Source of the DNA: Dichotomocladium elegans
Lineage: Eukaryota > Mucoromycota > Mucoromycetes > Mucorales > Lichtheimiaceae
DNA: 64,000 nucleotides
NCBI GenBank assembly: GCA_025716815.1
Contig: JAIXMN010000008.1
Location: 620,001 to 684,000 of the forward strand
Direction of reading: 5' to 3'
The notes beneath the pieces are model-generated. The model saw only the letters and a list, made by a program, of their open reading frames with translations. It ran no database searches and was not told the DNA's origin. The translations under genes were made by a program, and so were the position numbers. Shown here in pieces: positions 55,801 through 64,000 of the stretch (the first letter of the stretch is position 1; each line of letters begins with the position of its first letter).

Positions 55801-56997
55801 AGTGGGCGGCGTTGGTGTGGGTTGGCGTCATCTTTGGCAAAACTGACACGTGTGGGCGTGAAGGGGACGAGATTAAAGGACTGAAGTGCGGAAGCTGGCG
55901 CTAGAATGGGACCCTGACCTTTTTGTACGCATGTGTGTGATAAGGAATTTGCTCCCCCCAATTTTCAGCAGCAGTGAAAAAAAAAGAAAGCTTACTAGAT
56001 CGCCAGTCATAATCAAGGTTACGCGAGGATCGACGGCTGTGTCCCCCCATTTTCTTATTACTTTCCTCGAGCGTCAAAGGCTTGTTGAACGTGAGACGTC
56101 TGCTAGACTTGAGCGCCGCTTCAGGATTTTCTGCGAGCGTGGGCAGCTGCTGAAGGGACATACGTTTTGGCCCATTACTCGTGCCATTCAATGTAGCCAG
56201 ATCAAATCCACTTGAGGACTCGGAGTAGCGACGTATGGGCCGAATGATGGGGTCTTCGATGGAAGGGCGGGATGCCGAGTGTCGGCGAGGGATTAGGGGC
56301 ATGGGTTTGTCGTTGTTCAGGTCATCCTCATCAATTCTTGCGAATGTGCCAGACAATTTGGCCTCCGCCTCGGCCAGTGCAGAATCTCGCAAGAAGATGG
56401 AGGATTCAACAGTCCCGGTCATGCTGCTGGCGCGCCTACTGCGTCGACGGGCATGCTTGTCGATATTGCGGAGCTCTTGAACTGTGTTCTGCACGATGCT
56501 CTGCATGGTATCCGCACCCGTGAGTGGGCGGCGCTGGGGTTCTGGCTGTTGCGGTTGCGGTTGTGTGGGCGGCAATTGTTCCTTAATAGTGACAGGTGGC
56601 AACGACTTGAGTGTGTTGATCATGTCCTGGAGTGAATCTACCGTGACACGCTTCTCATCAGCTCCTTCCTCCGCCAGCGTCTGCAGGCCAGACGTGCGCC
56701 GAGTCTGGATATTGGAGAGCATGACTGCTGAGCGAGATCGCTGGTGGCCGCGGGCAAACACTGTTGACACTTGCGGGCTCCCCAAACTGTCGGGTACAGG
56801 ACTAAAAGTATTAAAGGAACGTCGCTTATCAAAACCGCCTGTGAGCGGCTGTCAATAAACAAAAGATGCATCAGTTCAGCGAGAGACGGGCAGCTGTATG
56901 TAATTTATTATTGTACCTTGTTTTCAGGGGGGTCAAAGAGACCGCGAGTGCTCTCTGGAGCAGTCTGGTGCTCCAACTGGATCGGGTCGTTCTCCAT
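52854..56997 (-). CDS. RNB-domain RNA-binding protein, SSD1/DIS3L2 family
   Basis: Nine exons (56997-56917, 56848-55996, 55918-55390, 55302-55083, 55011-54759, 54687-54393, 54326-53972, 53913-53619, 53551-52854) give 1192 residues. Residues 1-320 are disordered and Ser/Arg/Gln-rich with RRxS sites of the kind NDR/Cbk1 kinases use in SSD1 (RRSFNTFSP, RRHSAS, RRYSES, SRRSSRN). Two cold-shock parts follow (ARGTLRVNKRNRSDAYVS, RNRALEGDVVAVKL, RIVWFKATDKRVPLIAIP), then RNB (EIGVHVTDVSYYIQPHSPLD, YALNVPLFTHFTAPSRRYAD) and an S1-like end (LRVLAANPFA). At the active site FTIDPEGSNVLDDALS keeps three of four metal-binding Asp; the second is Val. Full SSD1 proteins have lost all of them and DIS3L2 has all four, so nuclease activity is doubtful. 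Confidence 0.92.
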
Positions 56998-57268
56998 CAG
57001 CAACTGAAAAGGAATGAGATTTGGGAAACAGTATGGAGGCCGAGATGTCGGCAAAAGGAGAGAGGGAAGGAGAAAGAGAAAGAGAAAAGACACGTTGTAT
57101 CACCCCATGCTCTGCAGAAGCAATCCAATTTCGGTTTGCGCGGATTTGTGTGACCTCGCGCGCACACACACGCACACATGCACCACTTGAGCTGACAACG
57201 GCGACTTTTCCAGTTTGAAACCACCACTTCAAAACCTTTTTGGGCTTTATCTTTTCATAAGAAAACTA
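56998..57268. promoter_or_regulatory. Divergent promoter, SSD1/DIS3L2 gene and CCCH gene
   Basis: Only about 270 bases separate the two divergent start codons, so regulatory sequence must be shared. The stretch is GA-rich on the plus strand (57055-57095) and carries CA repeats near 57163-57178. No clear TATA box was found. Confidence 0.4.
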
Positions 57269-57930
57269 ATGTACATGTCATCCCATTCCACAAAGCGTTT
57301 CCCTACTGCATGTCGTTTTTTCTCTCAGGGAAATTGCAGAGCAGGCGACAACTGTCTCTTCGCCCACATTCTACCGATCAAGGGTACACCGAGTAACACA
57401 GCGCATGCCGTCGTGTTTGGGGATGCGTTGGACGAATCGCCCGTGCCATTGCAGAAAGCGATCTGCGATATTGAGTTGGATCAACTAGAAAAGAAGTACA
57501 ATGTCACAGTCCACCATTCCAGGCAAGTGTGTGTTGACGACAGCCAGAATATAAAAAGGGGGCTGGGGCAGATTTTTGATGGACTATTTTATTATCTTTA
57601 GTAAACCGCATGACACCCATTCGGTAGTCACCATCAATATGCCATTACAAGACACGCAGAGCGGCATATTCGCCCTTCATCTCGATCTATTTATTCCCAT
57701 CAACTACCCTGACTCGCAATGCACCATCCGAATATTGAACCCGGATCTTGCGGAGGATCAAAAACGGTAAGATGGGTCACAGTATGGGGGATATACGTGT
57801 GTTCATGAAAACGTACAGGTCGATCGAGAAGGAGTTTCAGGCACAATCATCGCATCAACAACGACGCATTCCTCTTGTTCAGCAGCTGGACTGGCTGAGC
57901 TCGCGCATCGCCGATCTTGCATCAAAATAA
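57269..57930 (+). CDS. Small CCCH zinc-finger protein with RWD-like C-terminal part
   Basis: Three exons (57269-57522, 57602-57766, 57819-57930) give 176 residues. One CCCH finger sits at the N-terminus, CRFFSQGNCRAGDNCLFAH (C-x7-C-x5-C-x3-H), a fold that binds RNA. The second half (VVTINMPLQDTQSGIFALHL, FIPINYPDSQCTIRIL, then a C-terminal helix LDWLSSRIADLASK) resembles the strand-strand-YPD-helix pattern of RWD domains; that is my reading, not certain. The first ATG at 57269 is used; MSSHSTKRF at 57275 is an alternative. Intron 1 (57523-57601) starts GCAAGT; a GT donor three bases on would put a stop at once. Its 3' end overlaps a minus-strand exon-like block. Confidence 0.72.
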
Positions 57931-58899
57931 ATCGATATCACTTGCGTACATGCGATAGACGTTATACATATCTCTTGCCTTAGGATTTGGGACCATACCA
58001 TCTGGTCCTAGAATCACATAGCGAATCGATCTAGTAGAGTTAGAAGAGAGGAATGGGTGCGCTGGAATAAGCGGCTGCAAAGAAACACTCCAATAAGGTA
58101 CAGTGAATACTACCTATCAATACTACTTGGGACGTAGCATAAATCAAATGATTACACCAAACTGGAAGGCGGAGATTAAATCGTTATCGCATCTTTTCTG
58201 AAGAAAATAAAGGTTCTCGCACCTTGGATAGCAAATCGCTAGCCAATGAAAAATATTGATCCTTCCTCATGCACTTTTAACTGAAAACAACGTCCACGGG
58301 ATTCGCCAGATATGTACTGGGATAACCAGCACGGAGTAATCGGCTGGGGTTGGGACCAGCAAAGGCAATTCGGCCACAAGGAAAATTAACCCCGTAGGGA
58401 CAACGGTAAGCATGGTGGACATGTCGGTCATCAAGAAACAAAAGCTTTGTACTCGCTGCTCGAATCCTATCCTGATTCTCTTATTTGACGGCCCCGGAAG
58501 CAGTATGTCCCTCTGTCCGACTGGAACAGTGAGCGATGATCCAAAGGCTATGACAAAAGCTTCGATTTCATCCTAACACCCGATGTTATGATCTCTTCGG
58601 TTGGAAGTGTACAATTTGCAAAAATACTTGGTTCAACTCGATGACGGATTGAATGTGTTTCTCACTTTGATAACCCGATCTTTATGAAAAGTTTCAAGTA
58701 TTTGAGGAAAGAAACGATCGGATGCGAGCACCTCGGAAGTCACGCATAAGAAGTTGGATGAATCCACTTGCAAGCAGGTTATTGTTTGGCAGCCCTTACC
58801 ATGAGAGCAGGGTTGCCAAAAAATAAGGAAATGGCTACGCCAATGCTGTATTCGTTATGGTTATCCTGCTGCGTCTGTGCGTGAGAAAGAATGAGTATA
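57922..58899 (-). pseudogene. Unrecognised multi-exon gene or gene remnant
   Basis: Minus-strand blocks with good splice sites: 58899-58800 (contains YSIGVAISLFFGNPALM), 58766-58666 (LCVTSEVLASDRFFPQILE), 58572-58282 (DEIEAFVIAFGSSLTVP, then LTVVPTGLIFLVAELPLLVP, a likely membrane helix), and 58074-57922 (SIRYVILGPDGMVPNPKARD, ending DIDLF and TGA). Blocks 2 and 3 join in phase 0. Block 1 joins block 2 with a one-base phase error, so either the gene is frameshifted or an exon border is wrong. I recognise no family. The last block overlaps the CCCH gene's stop codon by nine bases, tail to tail. It could be a live gene with a structure I misread. Confidence 0.35.
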
Positions 58900-60094
58900 C
58901 TAGGAGCCAGCACAATAATCAATATAAAATAAAATAACCTAAGACTTCTTAGAGTCAATCAGGTATTGACCTCCATGAACAAAGATATAAACGGGATAGG
59001 ACAGGGGGCAGTGCACGTGCCGGCTGTTTAATAGATGATTATCCCTAATGCTGCCCGGCAAACATAGTATAAATCGACCTCTCTGATGGGTCAAAGACTA
59101 GCCGTGGTAGAACATTGTGTGGATGTCTCACTGTTAGACAATGTCAGCGGATAATGGATTATATTTGGAGAGGGATTTCGGATAGCATCATGGATCTTCA
59201 TATTAGCTTGTCACAAGAGACCTTTGGCAATCTCTTGTTATCATTTTTATTGCTGACCATGTTGAATGAATCATACCTTAAGGAGCATCGTTATAAGCAT
59301 TGAGTATACGTTGTAAAAAAGGGATTTTATAGCTGGTAATTGTATTTATTGGCAGGAGGCTGGCCATAACGCTGCTACTATTACAGGTAGGCGACCAATC
59401 TGATCCATATTACTTGGACTTGTACAGAAGTATGATCTGCCTGAGCAAGGCAACGGCGACTTGCGAGAGCCATATTCAAGGTGGTGATGTGCGATACGTA
59501 ACAAGGGGATGACAGAGCGAAAAACAGTAGCAATGCATTTTGAATCGTATTAATAAACGACCATTGCTCCTATATTGGATACAGAAGCTTCTCACGGAAT
59601 TTCTGCTAGATAGGGAGAGGCTGAATTAAATTGCTTCGCAACAGTTTTGAACGCGGCGTCTGTGGTGTGGTTACTTCCAGATGCCTCACGGTTCCAGTGA
59701 ATTTTAAGCAATACCGCGTGAAGGTTTAATATCAACGAAGTTGGTGAATAACAGATGATTATGCTTTTTGAGTCAGGCACTCATAACATACTCTTTCCTG
59801 TCCCAATAATGCTCTCATGAAACACATTGTACATTTCTGACCAATTCACCTCGGTATAGCTCTGATGTGAATAAGCCAGCATGCCACTGCAGCAGGATAT
59901 GCGCTATCTTCAGACCGAAAAGGCTAATCTTACCGTCGACCCAGAAAAACATAACCATATTTTATTATTGACTTGTCCATACGAGTAGCTTCCTCTTTTG
60001 GCTATATGGCCAGCATTAGAAAACTAAGGGAGGATTTTTTTGGAGTCTCTGCTTCCGAGAAATCGGTGTGGATAAGCAGCCATTCAACAGTGGA
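58900..60094. other. Region without a supported gene
   Basis: One minus-strand frame at 59592-59780 has protein-like sequence (LHAVLLKIHWNREASGSN), and a stretch near 58985-59050 reads YPVYIFVHGG. Both could belong to the gene remnant to the left, but no consistent exon chain was found. The plus-strand ORF 59115-59303 has no recognisable features. Confidence 0.3.
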
Positions 60095-60199
60095 TTAACT
60101 CGGGTCATAGATGTAATCTACTCCATACCCTGAGGGACCACCATTCTCGTCAATGGCGGCAAAGCGGTATTATGCCCGGTTGAAAGCAAAAAGCAGAGC
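60095..60199 (-). pseudogene. Terminal exon-like fragment with one in-frame stop
   Basis: After a good acceptor (ATCTAG) the frame reads ALLFAFNRA, a TAA, then YRFAAIDENGGPSGYGVDYI and DPS before a final TAA at 60095-60097. The sequence after the premature stop looks like the C-terminus of a real protein. I do not recognise the family. Probably the decayed last exon of a lost gene. Confidence 0.3.
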
Positions 60200-60257
60200 C
60201 TAGATTTCAACATCACAAGCAAGTATACAAAAGAATAGGCGTTATGTCTGTTTATTT

Positions 60258-60721
60258 CTAGTTATCAGGGACAACCTTGCCGACGATATCGTACTTCTTC
60301 TCAAAAAAGGAATACCACTGATTCAAGGTTTCTAACTCCTTCTCGGTCAGTTCGCTTGTATCAGGAATACAGTCTTCTGGTTTCAGGGATGACTTAGCAA
60401 GTGCCTAAGAGTGTTTAATTGGAAGCATAAAATACACGCGTATGTATAGATCAGTCCCTTGTTCAGTTCCTCCCACATTTCCACACATGTCTACCTTGGA
60501 GGAGTCTTTGCCGGTAAATACATTATATCCATTACCAGGGCCATATGCATCCTTGTTCTTTGTCACATCAAAAACATCACCTTTGATGGCGACATAAATG
60601 GGAAGAGCAGGGTCGCTACCATCGTGCTTGGCGAGCTCCGAAACAGTAATAGGATCGTCTTTGCGGGAGCTATACGGACGTCGCGCCAAGATGTACAAAT
60701 TCAGAGGAAAAATGACGGGGG
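60258..60721 (-). CDS. DAP1: Cytochrome b5-like haem protein, DAP1/MAPR family
   Basis: Membrane-associated progesterone-receptor family protein; in yeast Dap1 binds haem through Tyr and supports the sterol P450 Erg11. Exons 60721-60495 and 60404-60258 are clear and encode about 124 residues: a short hydrophobic N-terminus (VIFPLNLYILARRP), DPITVSELAKHDGSDPALPI, YVAIKGDVFDVTKNKDAYGP, GYNVFTGKDSSKALAKSSL with the family's Tyr residues, and a C-terminal helix ending IVGKVVPDN. The initiator is not resolved: exon 2 starts with two bases of a split codon. The nearest upstream ATGCC (60777-60773) with a good GTAAGT donor leaves two bases, which is one too many. Confidence 0.85.
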
Positions 60722-61382
60722 CTAGTTAGACTTTGAAATGAAACGCGGGAATGCAACGCATGGACAACTTACGGCATGGTATGTTATGTATACAGGAAAA
60801 GGGTAAGAAGCTTTTGTGCCGAGCCTCAGCAGGGAGAATCGCCCCACACCACAAGGGTGCGTGAATTTTGTAAGCGAAATTGAGTTTGGCCTAGCCCACT
60901 CTTTAAATCGCCGCAGTAGGGAACCATTCTCGGGAAGACTGGCCTTTGCAAGTGAGTGCAACGGCAGGAAGGAAGAACAAACATTCATTTCTTCCATTTG
61001 TGGTTGCATTTTACCACTAAGTCCTGTCTATTTAACACCATCACTCCTCTACGGACGGCTCGGCAGTCCCGTGGGTGCAGGATCTTTTGAAAATACGCTT
61101 CGAGGTTGCTAGCAACACACGTTGATAAATATTCTTCCACAACCCAGCGGGAAGTAGCTATATATATCCATATAATTACCATCGTTTCTAACTCTTTGTT
61201 GGCTGCAGTTTATTCTATGTGATTGTTGTTTGAGGGCAATGGTACTTGGCCAACGTGGGTATGTCTAACATGAGGTTCAGCAGATGTCAGAGGACGGTCA
61301 CACTGAGTTTCAATCGTGCAATGTGCGATTAAAAACAAGCCGTTATGCGCGCGTCGCAGTCAGGGCAAAGGCTTGCACCACA
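60722..61382. promoter_or_regulatory. Divergent region between DAP1-like and NUP188 genes
   Basis: Contains the unresolved first exon of the DAP1-like gene and the promoters of both genes. The ORFs spanning it have no recognisable domain. Confidence 0.4.
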
Positions 61383-64000
61383 ATGGCTCCACAATCGGAT
61401 CAGCTCGATGAGCGATTTGCTGGGTAGGCATAAAAAGCATTAAAAGAGTTAACCTGTGTCAGACACTAATGCTGATAACAATAATATTTATTCCATAGTA
61501 CATACCGAAAGCTCTTTGACACGATTGAACGCGGCGGTGATCAATGTTCTATCGATCGGTTACAGACCCTTCTCGAAGAAAAGACCCCAAATCTATCCTT
61601 GGGACTAGAGGCATTTGGCACACCCTCTTCTCAGAGCCGTACGAAAGTATCCAATGGCTCGACCGTGTCTGTAGATGGCAAGACGATCAAACTTGTACAA
61701 GCTGAAAAAGAACTTGTCATTAAGCTTGCCGACTTTCTAAACTTGAATGAGCTCCAGTGTGTTTCACTCTGGACTGCTTTCAAGAACCAAGAGAAACCTA
61801 ATGTTGGTGATTCCATGGATAAAGACGAGCAACTTATTCGAAGCATCACCACTTTCTACTACGAAGATCGCCTGGCGCTGCTAGGATGCATTTCTTCTCT
61901 CCTCCGGATTGAACGCGTTGAGGGTCACCCATTTTCGGCGATTGCAAGTGACACGATCAAGCGTATTGTTAAAGACGAATTCTTGGACAAAATCCTCTCT
62001 CAGCTCAAGTCGCATGTGAGAAGCTCAATTCCGTCACAATTCCATTCGTCAAAGCAGCTTGCCGCTGTGTGGGGCAGGCAGAATCTCCGAGAACAACGCG
62101 GTCTTCTCGACATCTTGTTCCTCATCAATCTTAACGACTCTGCACCAAAGCGTGTTTTGGCCATAGTCAAGGAATTTGAAGCCAGTAGCTTTGGTATGCA
62201 TCAGGCGTTCGGCTATGTCTTGGACAAAGAGGACGATTTGCTGCGCAGCCAGGTATCACACCTCTGCGTATTGATCACCATCCAGTCACTTCATCTTTTA
62301 CAGATTCGGAATAGCGGGACGTCGAAGCTCATAGAGTCTCCAGAAACGATTGTCAAGCTCGGTCAGGTGTTCATGTTCCTAGGAACCCAGCCCGAGCATG
62401 CTGCGCCACTGCTTGCCTGGTCATGCTTCCTGTTCTATTTGAATCAGCTCCTCCCAGATGACAGAGCATTACCAGCCGCCTACGCAGGTGTTCGAAAGCT
62501 GATAGACGGTCAGTTTGATATTTCACCATCGGAACTTCTATCTCACCGGCCGCCTACACGGGGTGTCCAAGTCGCACCTGAGCCTTCGATCAGCCCGGCG
62601 CCTCAAATGTATCGTATTTTTGCGGGACGCGCGATCAAACTTAACGTGTTTGATCATTTCACCGACGTTCTAGAAAACCCCGTTTGCAACGACGATGAGC
62701 CCAATAGCGATGGCTATCGATATACCATTAAGAACTTGTTAAGTTCCTTCCTTTACATGACTCAGCCATGCTTCATTCCCGCCGAGAGTTATGCCAGCCT
62801 AGTAAGATCCACGTGTCTTCTCTTCAACAATCAAACGGATCTATGTATCGGATTCTGGGAGAAAGACTTTGACGAGAATGATATATCATCGTTAATCACA
62901 ACGTCACGCGGCCGTTTCCCTGTGTCCTTCTTGGACCTCACGCAGCTTTTGACATCGATGGCAGGCGCTCGAGACGGGACATTGGCTTCGCAACAACCGG
63001 CCAACCATGTCTTTGATTACCTTCGAGAAGCACCTTCCATGACGGTGATGCTCAGAGATACAGTCAATCTTGCGGTGCGTAACAGCGGAAAAGAAATCAT
63101 AGTTATGTCGGAGCATCCAATTCGTGTTACGGGGGATCACGGTCTGGTTAAAGGCGTTGTCATACCTTCAGGAATGAAGGGATCGCTTATTTCAGCACCT
63201 GGACAGAAGCGCATCGTTCAATGGCGGATCGATTACTCATGCTGGCATCTTTTGGTCGGTGTGTTGGCTGGATTTATTGATAGGAGCAACGTTTTACCCT
63301 CAGTTGATGTTGAAGAACTGGACAAAGAACTGAGCGGAAAAAACATTGATGTCGTTAATTCTATCTTGGAACTCATTTACAAAGTGCTGCACACGAACCC
63401 GTCCCTCGGCCCTCGACTTGTTGACCATATCGATGAGATGTGCAGAAGCGCACCAGCACCTCCTGGAGAACCGAAGCTCCTCGTACTCCTCCTTTGCGAG
63501 ATCTTATCCTTTGGAAGTACGATTGTTGAGCCAGCACCAATCCGCACAGTTACCTATGCTCTACAATGTATAACCAGCCTTCTGCCATATTATCGCAACG
63601 AGATATGGTCATATCTGGAGACCGCGCCAATCTTTCCCCGCCCGAACGCTAATATCCATTACCCGTCTTGGCTTTCAAAAAGCAGGTCTACGGATCCCGC
63701 TTGCCAGATCCAGCATATTGTGTCAAAAGTGGAGTGTCAGAACGGCGAATACACTCTGTTGCTAGCCTTTTTAGATATCGTGTTGGCATTAATTGAGGAC
63801 ATCCAATATACGTGGTGGAGCGACGACCAGACGACAACAAGCCAGCAATGCAAAATAGAAACACTTTTCATGTGTCTCCACTACCTAATGCTCGATGTCT
63901 TTCCAAACTATGCTGGCTGGCGGTACAAGAAGGTGTCTGATCGGTTTATGATTGGTACCAAGGTCCTCAAGATCTTTATCAATGTCGTCCACTACTTTAG
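61383..64000 (+). CDS. NUP188: Nucleoporin NUP188 (3' end beyond window)
   Basis: Large alpha-solenoid scaffold of the nuclear pore inner ring. Exon 1 (61383-61423) encodes MAPQSDQLDERFAG; after a 75-base intron, exon 2 runs open from 61499 to the window end, about 833 codons. Recognisable N-terminal Nup188 features are the early helical repeats and LNELQCVSLWTAF, YYEDRLALLGCISSLLRIE, LREQRGLLDILFLI, a membrane-like stretch around LAWSCFLFYLNQLLP, and an SH3-like insertion region (SEHPIRVTGDHGLVKGVVIP). The C-terminal half is outside the window. Assignment rests on pattern and length, since the family is poorly conserved at sequence level. Confidence 0.8.

Noticed and set aside
58455..58475. 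GCTCGAATCC, similar to a tRNA B box
   Set aside because: No A box, acceptor stem or T run fits, and the site lies inside a coding-like block on the other strand.
62252..62302. Possible 51-base intron in NUP188 (GTATCA...TTTACAG)
   Set aside because: Its length is a multiple of three, it is open in frame and encodes a natural helix, so it is read as coding.

Overview
The window is nuclear DNA of a fungus. Protein genes are packed about one per 3-4 kb and carry many short (about 50-100 nt) GT-AG introns, with no bacterial-type operons. The gene set is fungal: secreted GH3 beta-glucosidases, a MET5/ECM17-type sulfite reductase with a PFOR-like N-terminus, a trehalose phosphorylase, an SSD1/DIS3L2-like RNB protein, an endopolyphosphatase and a DAP1-type haem protein. 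A CHD remodeller of the animal CHD6-9/Kismet type and dense introns suggest an early-diverging fungus, probably Mucoromycota. That placement is inference.

Layout. 1-8.9 kb: two tandem GH3 beta-glucosidase genes (minus), the first cut by the window edge. 9.9-10.9 kb: a membrane-anchored RlpA-like/expansin-like protein (minus). 11-14.3 kb: no complete gene, one short ORF, a broken reading frame and the first copy of a degenerate dispersed repeat. 14.5-18.7 kb: sulfite reductase beta subunit (plus). 18.8-20.7 kb: a graveyard with the second repeat copy, a decayed P-type Ca2+-ATPase fragment and a decayed PIF/Harbinger transposase. 22.0-28.6 kb: the CHD remodeller (plus). 28.8-43.4 kb: five minus-strand genes (MFS transporter, TPR/Mlp-like nucleoporin, elongation factor 2, DUF4396 protein, trehalose phosphorylase). 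43.9-48.1 kb: a methyltransferase and an endopolyphosphatase (plus). 48.4-57.0 kb: a SAC2-type phosphoinositide phosphatase and the SSD1/DIS3L2 protein (minus). 57.3-57.9 kb: a small CCCH zinc-finger protein (plus). 57.9-60.1 kb: minus-strand exon-like blocks of no recognised family, at least partly broken. 60.3-60.7 kb: DAP1-like cytochrome b5 protein (minus). 61.4 kb to the end: NUP188 (plus, truncated by the window).

The genes are mostly independent housekeeping functions: sulfur assimilation, translation, nuclear pore, lipid signalling, polyphosphate and trehalose storage, with cellulose/glucan degradation at the left. I reconstructed exon structures by hand; total CDS length was a multiple of three for nearly every complete gene. 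About 99 introns were placed. Five of them only keep the reading frame with a GC donor instead of GT, which is the most consistent unusual signal here. No CRISPR, rRNA or convincing tRNA gene was seen.
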